64,000 nt of DNA from Gammaproteobacteria bacterium (GTDB taxonomy: Bacteria; Pseudomonadota; Gammaproteobacteria; Ga0077554; Ga007554). Each line of letters opens with the position of its first letter. The stretch's first letter is position 1. Made by a program: the position numbers and the translations under genes. Location of the stretch: the NCBI GenBank assembly GCA_040183005.1, contig JAMPIW010000007.1, forward strand, positions 734,188-798,187, in the 5' to 3' direction. A model generated the notes under the pieces. That model did no database searches and was not told the DNA's origin. It was given only the letters and a program-made list of their open reading frames with translations. Of the stretch, positions 36,604 to 45,342 are shown piece after piece.

Positions 36604-37959
36604 ATGCAGCCCGACGATAACTCCACAGCCAGCCCGACTTCCCCCAACCCCATATCCTTCGGCGCAGCCTTTTTATACTGGTTAAAGCTTGGGTTTATCA
36701 GTTTCGGCGGGCCTGCCGGGCAAATCAGTCTGATGCACCAGGAGCTGGTGGAGCGCCGCCGATGGATTTCAGAGGGGCGTTTTTTGCACGCGCTGAACTA
36801 TACCATGGTGCTGCCCGGCCCCGAAGCACAGCAGTTGGCGACCTATATCGGCTGGCTGATGCATGGCACCTGGGGCGGGATCATGGCGGGTATGCTCTTT
36901 GTACTGCCCTCCCTGTTTATCCTTGTTGCCTTGAGCTGGGCATACCTGGCGTTTGGCGATACGCCACTGGTGGCGGGTCTGCTGTATGGCATCAAACCCG
37001 CTGTGACGGCAATTGTGGTGTTCGCCGCCTGGCGCATCGGCTCGCGCGCGCTGAAAAATGGGGTATTGTGGGCTATCTCCGGCACGGCATTCATCGCGAT
37101 GCTTGCATTCAGCATCCCCTTCCCCTATATCGTTGCAGGCGCAGCGCTGGCGGGTTATCTGGGCGGCCACATGGCGCCGGAAAAATTCGCCACAGGTAGC
37201 GGCCACAAGGCATCCAATAAAGATTACGGCCCTGCTCTAATTGATGACGACACGCCACGCCCCATACACACTCACTTCCACTGGCCGCGCGCGCTACGTT
37301 ACCTGCTCGTTTGTCTTGGGTTATGGGCGGGCGTTATGGCCCTATTGCTACTCAATTACGGTTGGCAGGGGACCCTTACGCAAATGGGCTGGTTCTTCAC
37401 CAAAGCCGCGTTGCTGACATTTGGCGGAGCCTATGCGGTGCTGCCTTATGTCTACCAGGGGGCGGTGGAGCACTACCAGTGGCTGACGGCCACGCAGATG
37501 ATCGACGGTTTGGCGCTGGGTGAGACCACGCCCGGCCCATTGATCATGATCGTGGCGTTTGTTGGCTTCGTTGGCGGCTGGGCACTGCAATTATTTGGCC
37601 CCGGTCACTTGGCGCTGGCGGGCATTGCCGCCGCCGTGGTGGTTACCTTCTTTACCTTCCTGCCCTCCTTCCTGTTCATTCTGGTTGGCGCCCCAGCGAT
37701 CGAGACGACGCGGCACAACGTGCACTTCACCGCGCCGCTCACCGGCATCACCGCCGCGGTGGTGGGGGTAATACTCAATCTGGCGGTGTTTTTCGCCTAT
37801 CACGTGCTGTGGCCGAAGGGCTTTTCCGGAGACTTTGAGTGGGTCTCCGTGTTGATTGGTGTAACGGCCTTTATCGCTTTGTTCCGCTATAAAGCCGGGG
37901 TTATCCCGGTGATCGGCGCGTGCGGTACCATCGGCATTGTGTATGCCTTGATGCTGTGA
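36604..37959 (+). CDS. chrA: Chromate transporter, long two-domain form
   Basis: This 451-residue membrane protein of the CHR family has two homologous halves. Each carries the family signature: FGAAFLYWLKLGFISFGGPAGQISLMHQE with NYTMVLPGPEAQQLATYIGW, and FFTKAALLTFGGAYAVLPYV with IDGLALGETTPGPLIMIVAFVGFVGG. It exports chromate, probably in exchange for protons or sulfate, and has about 10 membrane segments. I start at the ATG at 36604; a GTG at 36571 is possible. A TATAAT at 36591-36596 sits very close to this ATG, so the true promoter or start is not certain. No regulator gene lies beside it. Confidence 0.93.
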   Translation: MQPDDNSTASPTSPNPISFGAAFLYWLKLGFISFGGPAGQISLMHQELVERRRWISEGRFLHALNYTMVLPGPEAQQLATYIGWLMHGTWGGIMAGMLFVLPSLFILVALSWAYLAFGDTPLVAGLLYGIKPAVTAIVVFAAWRIGSRALKNGVLWAISGTAFIAMLAFSIPFPYIVAGAALAGYLGGHMAPEKFATGSGHKASNKDYGPALIDDDTPRPIHTHFHWPRALRYLLVCLGLWAGVMALLLLNYGWQGTLTQMGWFFTKAALLTFGGAYAVLPYVYQGAVEHYQWLTATQMIDGLALGETTPGPLIMIVAFVGFVGGWALQLFGPGHLALAGIAAAVVVTFFTFLPSFLFILVGAPAIETTRHNVHFTAPLTGITAAVVGVILNLAVFFAYHVLWPKGFSGDFEWVSVLIGVTAFIALFRYKAGVIPVIGACGTIGIVYALML

Positions 37960-37993
37960 AAACTTTCCCGCCGCTACGAGGCCATCCATTAGC

Positions 37994-38758
37994 TCAGAAT
38001 TTATAGATCATAGACAGGACGGCGTAGTTAATCCAGGCAAAGGTGTACACACTCTTGTTGTCGGCACCGCCTTCAAGAACGCGATATCCTGCTGTCGCAG
38101 TCCAATTTGGCGTCAGATCATAACCTAGCTTTGCCGCCACATCAAAGGCCCGGCCTTGTGGCCCGATCAGCCCGTCGAAGTCAAAAATGAAGCGCCAATG
38201 TTCGCCGAGGCTTCGCTCCCCGTACAAATTCACAAGGGGTACAAATCCGACATTGCTGTCGTATGCTGAAGTGCCACCTTGTTGTAGTTCAATCTTGGCG
38301 TCACGGATCTTGGCGGTAATGCCGGCCTTCCAGCGCCAATGAGGTCCATCGTGAAAGAGATAACGATACGTCAGTCGGTAAGAATCAAAGCGATAACTTC
38401 CCTGAGTCTGCAAACCCTGCGAGAAGGCACCTCCCGCAAACTCGACGTTTTTATCGAGGACACCGGTTTCATCGATAGAAAATGGCGCATAAAGAAAACG
38501 CAATTCATGCTTCGGCTTGAATGTATAGCTCAGCATCAGACGAGCCGCAGGATAGGGGCCGCTGCCAGTCAGGCTATCCAGAGCAAAGCGTGTTCCACTG
38601 GCACTGTTGGGGATCTGTACATCATTCCGGGATTGCCATGCCGCGCCCGCTTCCACCTCAAGGGAAAAATTGGGCGCCCTGTCACGCGGCTCAGCAGCAA
38701 CGGTTGTCCCGCATGTCAGGATGGTTGAAATGACGGATATTTTGATAATCTTGAACAT
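37994..38758 (-). CDS. Outer-membrane beta-barrel protein (putative)
   Basis: The 254-residue protein has a signal peptide (MFKIIKISVISTILTCGTTVAAE) and alternating amphipathic strands rich in aromatic residues (LMLSYTFKPKHELRFLYAP, YRFDSYRLTYRYLFHDGPHWRWKAGI). It ends YKF, the C-terminal Phe typical of outer-membrane barrels. I cannot name a family. It is the last gene of the metal-efflux operon, 74 bp after the PII-like gene, so it may be a metal-related porin. An independent gene is also possible. Confidence 0.75.
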   Translation of the reverse strand: MFKIIKISVISTILTCGTTVAAEPRDRAPNFSLEVEAGAAWQSRNDVQIPNSASGTRFALDSLTGSGPYPAARLMLSYTFKPKHELRFLYAPFSIDETGVLDKNVEFAGGAFSQGLQTQGSYRFDSYRLTYRYLFHDGPHWRWKAGITAKIRDAKIELQQGGTSAYDSNVGFVPLVNLYGERSLGEHWRFIFDFDGLIGPQGRAFDVAAKLGYDLTPNWTATAGYRVLEGGADNKSVYTFAWINYAVLSMIYKF

Positions 38759-38832
38759 GAAAAACCACCTCCATTATATGGCCCGTATCCCACCCGCACC
38801 GGAAAAACCCCGATACGGTTGCCGTTAAACAG

Positions 38833-39159
38833 TCAAACAACCTTCTCCCGAATACGAATCATGTGCTCCACGGGTGTCACCCAAACCAGGCCATCCCCCA
38901 CCTGCCCAGTGTATGCAGCCTCTGCGATGGTTCGCACAATCTCATCCACCAGATCGTCAGGTGCGGCTATCTCAATGCGCACCTTGGGAGTGAAATCGGT
39001 AAGGTCCGCCTTGATATTGTGGCCAAGGGCATCAGCCACAACCGGGCCGCAACCTTCCACTTTGCTGACGCTCATCCCCGGAAAATCCTTCACATTACGT
39101 AAAGCACTGCGAATTTTTGGCAGTTTAAAAGGCTGGACGATAGCTTTGATTTCTTTCAT
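38833..39159 (-). CDS. PII-like signalling protein linked to metal efflux (PII-NG type)
   Basis: The 108-residue protein starts MKEIKAIVQPFKLPKIRSAL like GlnB/GlnK and keeps the nucleotide-binding B-loop (TGQVGDGLVWV) and C-loop (MIRIR). The T-loop is shortened and replaced (GCGPVVADALGHNIKADLTDF), lacking the uridylylated Tyr51. This matches the described PII-NG group, whose genes accompany heavy-metal RND pumps. It lies 14 bp after the RND pump gene, so it is cotranscribed. The inferred role is sensing adenine nucleotides or metals to control the pump; that is unproven. Confidence 0.88.
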   Translation of the reverse strand: MKEIKAIVQPFKLPKIRSALRNVKDFPGMSVSKVEGCGPVVADALGHNIKADLTDFTPKVRIEIAAPDDLVDEIVRTIAEAAYTGQVGDGLVWVTPVEHMIRIREKVV

Positions 39160-39173
39160 TGCGGAATACTCAA

Positions 39174-42100
39174 TTATGCTTCAATTTTCTTTTCCTCAAA
39201 CCACCGGTACAGCGTGGGCAGCAGTACCAGTGTCAAGAGGGTGGAGCTAATCAGCCCGCCAATCACTACAACCGCCAAGGGGCGTTGCACTTCGGAGCCT
39301 GGGCCGGATGCGAATAACATGGGGATCAGCGCGAGCATGGCGACGGAAGCGGTCATCAACACCGGGCGCAAACGCTGCGTGCATCCCTGAATGATGGCGG
39401 TGGCCTGATCCAGCCCTTCCTCGCGCAGGCCGCGGATATACGACACCAGCACCACACCGTTCAGAACCGCTATGCCCCACAGGTTGATGAAGCCGACTGC
39501 AGCAGGCACGGAGAGATATTCACCGCTGACGAAGAGGCCGACGATACCGCCTATCGAGGCCAGCGGCAACACCAGAATGATGAGAGCGGCGTAGCGCGCC
39601 GAGTTAAACAGCACGAAAAGCAGAAAGAAAATCGCCGCGATGGTAATGGGCACGATCACCATCAGGCGCGCCATGGCACGTTCCATGTTCTCGAACTGTC
39701 CGCCCCATACGAGGTAATATCCTTCAGGGAGCTTGACCTGTTGCGCGATCTTCGCCTGAGCCTCCGCGACAAAACCACCCAGGTCGCGGCCCTGCACGTT
39801 GGCACCGATCACGATGCGGCGTTTGGCGCCGTCACGGCTGACCTGGGCGGGACCATCGAGCAATTCGATTTCCGCCACATCGCTCAAAGGAACGACCGCC
39901 CCTTTGGGTGATCTGAGCAGTATCTGGCCGATAGCCTCCGGGTTTTCACGGTAGGCTTCCGGGAAACGCACCACTGCGGCGAAGCGGCGTTCGCCCTCGA
40001 AGACCTCGGTGCTGACCCGGCCCTTGATAGCAGTCTCGATGAGGTCGTTGACATCTTCGACATTGATGCCATAACGGGCGATGGCCGCACGGTCAATCTT
40101 GACGGTGAGATATTCCTGGCCGCTCACTTTTTCCACGCGCATATCCGATGCGCCCTGGATGCTTGACAGCACACGCGCAATTTCGTCGCCGGTGTGCTTG
40201 AGTGCCGTGAGATCGTCGCCGAACAGTTTGATCGCCACCTGTGAGCGCACTCCGGAGACCATTTCGTCGACACGTGCGGCAATCGGTTGGCTCATCACCA
40301 ATTCGATTCCGGGCAACCCTTTGAGCTTTTCGCGGATTGCCATGGCAATATCTTCTTGCTTCCAGCCCTCCGGCCATTCATCACGCGGCTGGAGACTGAC
40401 AACGGGATCCGACTCGTTAGGCATGCCAGGGTCAGCCGGGCTCTCGCCCCGTCCCAGCTTGGATACCACCATCTTCACGCCGGATACTTCAGAGACCGCT
40501 TTCATCGCTTCCATTTCCATACGGATCGATTCTTCCAATGAAATATTCGGCACGCGGATAATTTGCGGGGTAATCGAACCTTCCTGCATGATCGGGATGA
40601 ACGATGTACCAAGGAACGGAAAGAGGCTCAGGCTTCCAACGAACAAAGCAAGTGCGGCAAAAGTGACTTTCTTCTGATTGACAACGGCCCATCCCAATAG
40701 CTTGAGATAAGGTTTCTTGATAACCGCCACCAGCCATGTGTCATGCTCCGCTCCGCCTTTGAGCCAGTACGAGCACAGCACCGGAGTAAGCATGAAGGAG
40801 AGAATGAGGGAAACAGTCAGGGCGATGGCGATTGTGAGGGCCAGCGGCGCGAACATTTTGCCCTCCATGCCCTGTAGTGACAGCAACGGCAGAAACACAA
40901 GAATGATGATGCCTATGCCGAACAGTACTGGCTTGCCCACCTCTGACGCCGCATCCAGAATGATGTGGAATTTGCTTTCGCCGCTATCCTTGCGTTCTCC
41001 CAAATGGCGGAAAGCGTTCTCCACCACCACCACGGAACCATCCACCATGAGTCCAATAGCGATGGCCAGCCCCCCGAGCGACATGAGATTGGCGGATATG
41101 CCGTAGTGGTTCATGGTCATGAATGTTATAAGTGGCGTAAGCACCAGCGTCGCTACCACGATCAAACTGGAGCGGACATCCCCCAGGAAGATGAACAGCA
41201 CAATGACGACCAGGATAATCCCCTCGGCGAGCACCTTGACGACGCCCGTCAGCGCCGAATCAACCAGCTCGGTGCGGTCATAAAAAGGTACGATCTGCAA
41301 GCCACCGGGCAGGATATTTTTCTGATTGATCTCTGCCACTTTCAGTTTGATGCGGCCCACCACCTCGCGGGCATTGCCGCCACGCAGCATCATGACAATG
41401 CCTGCGACAGATTCGGTATCGCCATTCTTGATGATCGCACCCTGGCGCACTTCGTGGCCAAACGTGACCTGCGCTACGTCGCGGATATATACCGGCGTGC
41501 CTTCCACCTCCTTGAGAACGATATTGCCGATATCGTCAAGGCTGCGTATCAGGCCCACGCCACGAATCAGGTATTGCTTGCCATAATGCGGCAACACACC
41601 GCCACCGCTGTTGGCATTATTGCGTGCCAGCGCGGTGTAAAGTTCTTGCAGGCTCACCCCGTAGTGGCGTAAACGATCAGGATTGGCCAGCGCCTGATAC
41701 TGCTTGACGTATCCCCCCTGGGAATTGATCTCCGCGATGCCGGAGACGCCACGCAGCATTGGCCGCACCACCCAGTCCTGAATGGTGCGACGCTCCGTCA
41801 ACTCCTCGACGGTAAGGGCGCGCTTGCCGTCATCGGGCCTTTCCAACGTGTATTGATACACCTCGCCGAGGCCCGTCGAGACCGGGCCGAGCACCGGCGT
41901 CACTCCTTCCGGCATACGGCTGCCCACCTCGATCAGACGCTCCATCACCAGTTGCCGGGCAAAATACACGTCCGTCGCATCGGTAAACACCAGCGTGATG
42001 AGGGACAGGCCGTTCCGGTTCAAAGAACGCATCTCTGTCAATCCGGGCAGGCCGGTCATGGAGATTTCAATGGGCACAGTGACGAAACGCTCCACCTCTT

Positions 42101-42275
42101 CAGGAGAGCGGCCAGGCGCCTCGCTGGCTATCTGAACCTGGATATTGGTCACATCAGGGAAGGCATCCACCGAGAGTTTTTGCACCGACATGACACCAAA
42201 CGCGAACAGGGCCAGCGCAATCACCACCATAATGACGCGCTGCTTGAGCGCGCCGCGAACCAGGGCTTCGATCAT
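39174..42275 (-). CDS. Heavy-metal efflux RND pump, CusA/CzcA family
   Basis: The 1033-residue inner-membrane pump has the RND layout: TM1 (residues 12-30), large periplasmic domain, TM2-6 (about 335-530), second periplasmic domain, TM8-12. Typical sequences include MIEALVRGALKQRVIMVV, TNIQVQIASEAPGRSPEEVERFVT and AIAIGLMVDGSVVVVENAFRHL, where Asp and Glu belong to the proton relay. The metal ion cannot be fixed by eye. It follows the adaptor gene by 3 bp and precedes the PII-like gene by 14 bp. Confidence 0.95.
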   Translation of the reverse strand: MIEALVRGALKQRVIMVVIALALFAFGVMSVQKLSVDAFPDVTNIQVQIASEAPGRSPEEVERFVTVPIEISMTGLPGLTEMRSLNRNGLSLITLVFTDATDVYFARQLVMERLIEVGSRMPEGVTPVLGPVSTGLGEVYQYTLERPDDGKRALTVEELTERRTIQDWVVRPMLRGVSGIAEINSQGGYVKQYQALANPDRLRHYGVSLQELYTALARNNANSGGGVLPHYGKQYLIRGVGLIRSLDDIGNIVLKEVEGTPVYIRDVAQVTFGHEVRQGAIIKNGDTESVAGIVMMLRGGNAREVVGRIKLKVAEINQKNILPGGLQIVPFYDRTELVDSALTGVVKVLAEGIILVVIVLFIFLGDVRSSLIVVATLVLTPLITFMTMNHYGISANLMSLGGLAIAIGLMVDGSVVVVENAFRHLGERKDSGESKFHIILDAASEVGKPVLFGIGIIILVFLPLLSLQGMEGKMFAPLALTIAIALTVSLILSFMLTPVLCSYWLKGGAEHDTWLVAVIKKPYLKLLGWAVVNQKKVTFAALALFVGSLSLFPFLGTSFIPIMQEGSITPQIIRVPNISLEESIRMEMEAMKAVSEVSGVKMVVSKLGRGESPADPGMPNESDPVVSLQPRDEWPEGWKQEDIAMAIREKLKGLPGIELVMSQPIAARVDEMVSGVRSQVAIKLFGDDLTALKHTGDEIARVLSSIQGASDMRVEKVSGQEYLTVKIDRAAIARYGINVEDVNDLIETAIKGRVSTEVFEGERRFAAVVRFPEAYRENPEAIGQILLRSPKGAVVPLSDVAEIELLDGPAQVSRDGAKRRIVIGANVQGRDLGGFVAEAQAKIAQQVKLPEGYYLVWGGQFENMERAMARLMVIVPITIAAIFFLLFVLFNSARYAALIILVLPLASIGGIVGLFVSGEYLSVPAAVGFINLWGIAVLNGVVLVSYIRGLREEGLDQATAIIQGCTQRLRPVLMTASVAMLALIPMLFASGPGSEVQRPLAVVVIGGLISSTLLTLVLLPTLYRWFEEKKIEA

Positions 42276-42278
42276 GAA

Positions 42279-43460
42279 TTACTCCAGTTCTTTACGTTTG
42301 CGTTCGTTGTTGAGATGAAATGCACCGTCGGTCACTACGGCATCTTTCTCATTCAATCCCGATTTGACGAGTCGCACCCCGCCGCTCTCCACCCCAAGGG
42401 TGACGGGGATCAAACGGAACTGCATCGTCCCGGTCTGCACAAAAACATAATCCTTGTTATCCTCACGCACCACAGCCGCCGCAGGCACCACGAGCCGCGC
42501 CGTGGGACGCCCCTGAATCAGCATGCTGGCCAACATGGCGGGTTTGATGTCGCGGCCAGGATTGGATACATCCGTGCGTACCATTACGGTACGGGTCTCG
42601 GGGTTGACCGTGTCGCCCACGAAGATCAGGCGACCTGTGATGCGCCGATCCTGCAGCGCCGGGATTTCCACCTCGACTTCCTTGCCCTCCCTCACCAGAT
42701 CCGCCTGCTGCTCGGGCACTTCGGCGACGACCCAGACATGCGAGAGATCTGCCACAGTGAACAGCGCATCGGCAGGTTGCACCACCTGCCCCTGCGTAAC
42801 CTTGCGTTCGATGACCGTACCACTCAGTGTGGCGGTGACAGGCATCATTGAGTTGATGTCGCGGCGTTTGGCGAGTGCTTTGACGGCGCTTTCCGACATG
42901 CCCAGCAATTGCAACTGATCCTGGGCGGCAAGTCGTTCCACCTGCGCGGAAAAGAGATCGTTCTCGCGTTTTTGCAGCTCCGCCGAACCAATCACATCCG
43001 CGCTCAACAACAGTTTGGCACGTTCCACGGCCCTGCTTTGAAGTTCAACCTGGGCCAATGCCTTCAGATAAGTGAGTTGAGCCTCCGCCAGCTCAGTGCT
43101 GTTCACCTTGGCCAACACCTCGCCACGGGTTACGTCTTGTCCCAGGATGCCATGTACCTGGGCAATGCGCCCGGTGACCGTCGCACCGATGCGGGCCACC
43201 CGCTGTTCATCTACTTCGACACGGCCCGGCACACGCAAGGTGTCGCGCACCTCGTCCTTGCCGATGGTGAAAATCTTGAGGCGCTTCAGGAGATCGGCTT
43301 TCACTGTCACGAGGTTAGGGTCCTGCACCGCGCTTGATGCTGGCTGGGTGGTGGCAGTCTCTTTGGCTGAGTCACATGCCGCAAGCCCAAATATGGCGAG
43401 GGAAATGGCGGTAAAATGTACGATTTTTCTGGTGCCCTTCAGGGCAGATGCAATAGTCAT
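42279..43460 (-). CDS. Heavy-metal efflux periplasmic adaptor, CusB/CzcB family, lipoprotein
   Basis: The 393-residue membrane-fusion protein has a lipoprotein signal peptide with the lipobox LAAC29. A barrel-sandwich hybrid (VEVDEQRVARIGATVTGRIAQVHGILGQDVTRGEVLAKV) flanks an alpha-helical hairpin (about 125-185). A beta-barrel domain (LSHVWVVAEVPEQQADLVREGKEVEVEIP) follows. No N-terminal metal-binding histidine or methionine cluster is evident. It bridges the RND pump and the outer-membrane factor. It starts 3 bp after the OMF gene ends. Confidence 0.94.
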   Translation of the reverse strand: MTIASALKGTRKIVHFTAISLAIFGLAACDSAKETATTQPASSAVQDPNLVTVKADLLKRLKIFTIGKDEVRDTLRVPGRVEVDEQRVARIGATVTGRIAQVHGILGQDVTRGEVLAKVNSTELAEAQLTYLKALAQVELQSRAVERAKLLLSADVIGSAELQKRENDLFSAQVERLAAQDQLQLLGMSESAVKALAKRRDINSMMPVTATLSGTVIERKVTQGQVVQPADALFTVADLSHVWVVAEVPEQQADLVREGKEVEVEIPALQDRRITGRLIFVGDTVNPETRTVMVRTDVSNPGRDIKPAMLASMLIQGRPTARLVVPAAAVVREDNKDYVFVQTGTMQFRLIPVTLGVESGGVRLVKSGLNEKDAVVTDGAFHLNNERKRKELE

Positions 43461-43462
43461 TA

Positions 43463-44755
43463 TTATTCTCCGGCAAGATCAGTGGCGCGTAAGCGTTCAA
43501 TTTGAATAAGGGCGGTCTGTAGTTCATAGCGCGCGGCAAGAAAATCCTGGCGGACGGCGCGGAACACCCGCAGCGCGTCGAGATAGTCAAGAATTCCCCG
43601 TTCGCCAAAGCGATACGCCGCCTCAGCCACCTTGACCGCAGATTCAGCCTCTTTCAACAATCCGCCCTCAAAGGCAGCCACCTGCTGATTGGCGATAAGA
43701 TAATTGGAATAGGTCGCCTCCATCTCGCGCAGCAAGGTCAGGCGCTGCTGCCCCAGCAGCGATTGAGTCTGCCTCAATGATGCAGCCGCCTCGGCGATTT
43801 GGCCTTCGCGCCGATTCCACAACGGCAACGGCAGAGACACACCGATGCGCCAGTTGCGCAGATCAGGGTCGTCCTCGACAATCCCCTTTACGGTGATTTG
43901 AGGCATACGCAAACGCCGCTCCAATTCCAGGCGCGCCCTGGCCTGCTCCTCGCGCGCCCGGCTTTGGGCAACATCAGGACTGCGCACCATCAACTCCTGA
44001 CGAAGCGTGTCCAACGATGGCACTGGCTGACCTGCCTGCAAACTACCCGTCACTTCGAAATCCTCCGGCAGCACCGGACCAATCAGGTTGCGCAGGGAAT
44101 CCTTGGCCTGATCGACCCGCAACGCCGCGCTTTCAAGGTTCTTGGCGGCCCCCAGCAACTCCGCCTCGGCCTTGACTAATTCATAACGCGGCGATTCGCC
44201 GATATTCACGCGCAGCTTGACGCGGTCTCGTACTTGTCCCAGCAGATTGAAGTTTTCCTGGGCAACTTGCAGTTCGTCCTGGCGGCGCAGGATGTCATAG
44301 AAAGAGTTTTTGATCTGCGCCAGAAAATTGATTCGCGCAGATTGAAATCCGGCCTCAGTCGCGGTGATACCTGCCTCGGCGCCGCGAATCCGGGTTTCGC
44401 GCACGCTGGGATATTCAATAGGCTGAGACAATCCGATGATCTTGTTTTGCCCGGATTGCCCCTGCGACTGGCGGGTGCGGGATGGACCCATGCCAATTTC
44501 AACATCAGGGTTTGGATATGCCTGCGCCGTACGCCGCACGCCACGCGCTATGTCCAACTGATCGCGCGATGCCTGCAATCCGGGATTATTCTGCTCGGCA
44601 AGCTGCATGATTGTCTGGAGCGTGAGCGAGGGAGGTTCCGCCGCCGAAAGATTTGCGCTTGCAGCTAACGCAGCCAGAATAAGGGTGGCGCCAATCCATG
44701 TGCGCAGGCAAAGCAGCGCTTGATATGAAATTGAGGCAGCAACAGAAGCATTCAT
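43463..44755 (-). CDS. Outer-membrane factor of the metal pump, CusC/CzcC family
   Basis: The 430-residue TolC-type protein has a long signal peptide (cleavage near ANLSAAEPP, about residue 40) and the two repeated OEP units: QLAEQNNPGLQASRDQLDIARG with AYPNPDVEIGMGPSRTRQ, and a second ending in AEAAYRFGERGILDYLDALR. It forms the outer channel of the tripartite pump. A gap of 146 bp with a palindrome lies upstream, then the small secreted protein gene. Confidence 0.93.
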   Translation of the reverse strand: MNASVAASISYQALLCLRTWIGATLILAALAASANLSAAEPPSLTLQTIMQLAEQNNPGLQASRDQLDIARGVRRTAQAYPNPDVEIGMGPSRTRQSQGQSGQNKIIGLSQPIEYPSVRETRIRGAEAGITATEAGFQSARINFLAQIKNSFYDILRRQDELQVAQENFNLLGQVRDRVKLRVNIGESPRYELVKAEAELLGAAKNLESAALRVDQAKDSLRNLIGPVLPEDFEVTGSLQAGQPVPSLDTLRQELMVRSPDVAQSRAREEQARARLELERRLRMPQITVKGIVEDDPDLRNWRIGVSLPLPLWNRREGQIAEAAASLRQTQSLLGQQRLTLLREMEATYSNYLIANQQVAAFEGGLLKEAESAVKVAEAAYRFGERGILDYLDALRVFRAVRQDFLAARYELQTALIQIERLRATDLAGE

Positions 44756-44867
44756 AATAACCCTGACTTTTTAAAAAAAATAAGCATATTTTCTAGGCCA
44801 AAAAACGTAGGGAGACCGCCCCTTAACGACAATAACGGGCACATATAAATAACAAAAGGTATAGCAG

Positions 44868-44890
44868 CTTTACGTAACTGTCACGTAAAG
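44868..44890 (-). promoter_or_regulatory. Inverted repeat CTTTACGT-N7-ACGTAAAG upstream of the metal pump genes
   Basis: Perfect 8-bp arms, CTTTACGT (44868-44875) and ACGTAAAG (44883-44890), surround 7 bp. It lies 113 bp upstream of the OMF start, and leftward of it is the AT-rich TATACCTTTTGTTATTTATAT. It could be an operator for a metal-responsive regulator, or a terminator of the 106-residue gene that ends 12 bp away. No metal regulator is encoded in the window. Confidence 0.5.
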
Positions 44891-44901
44891 TTTGGAAACC
44901 T

Positions 44902-45222
44902 TTAAGAGGCGGTGGGAGGCTTGCTGGGTTTAAGGAGGGTCAGACTGTCGAAATCGACATGGTAAGTAAGCCAACCAGTAACTGAAGAGCTTTTTATTCC
45001 CTGGGGATAAGATGGTAACGCCGGGTCCATTTCAGAAAGTTCCGAAACATCCGCATGTGGAGCCATCGAGGGATCTGTGTGGGGGTTATATTCCTGCTGT
45101 AAAATAGCACCGGAGGAAATTTGAATATCATTCCCCGCACCCTGGTAGATCGAAAAGACCATAGTCAGGTATACGAACACCATGATAGTGCGCTTGGAAA
45201 TGAGCTTTAGAAAAGACAACAT
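44902..45222 (-). CDS. Small membrane-anchored or secreted protein of the metal-efflux operon
   Basis: The 106-residue protein starts MLSFLKLISKRTIMVFVYLTMVF, a hydrophobic segment that can be an anchor or signal peptide. The rest is a hydrophilic region with no recognised domain (NPHTDPSMAPHADVSELSEMDP) and a C-terminal PSKPPTAS. It contains two His and three Met residues in the exposed part, too few for a clear metal-binding claim. It is the first gene before the pump genes, in the same direction. Function unknown. Confidence 0.55.
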   Translation of the reverse strand: MLSFLKLISKRTIMVFVYLTMVFSIYQGAGNDIQISSGAILQQEYNPHTDPSMAPHADVSELSEMDPALPSYPQGIKSSSVTGWLTYHVDFDSLTLLKPSKPPTAS

Positions 45223-45342
45223 AGTGTTATTGTAATTCTATTAGCTCAAAAGTCAAAAGTCGATTTTCTGATGGTAATCATCCTATCTTTCGATAAGACA
45301 TATAATAAATCGTAAAGTTCACACGGAGTCCGCCAATCTACC

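Noticed and set aside
38833..39159. A standard GlnB/GlnK nitrogen regulator
   Set aside because: The T-loop lacks Tyr51 and is replaced by an unrelated sequence; the gene sits in a metal-efflux operon and not beside amtB or glnA.
45278..45306. Full sigma70 promoter for the PyrK-like gene
   Set aside because: TATAAT at 45301 is good, but no acceptable -35 hexamer exists 16-18 bp upstream, so I mention only the -10.
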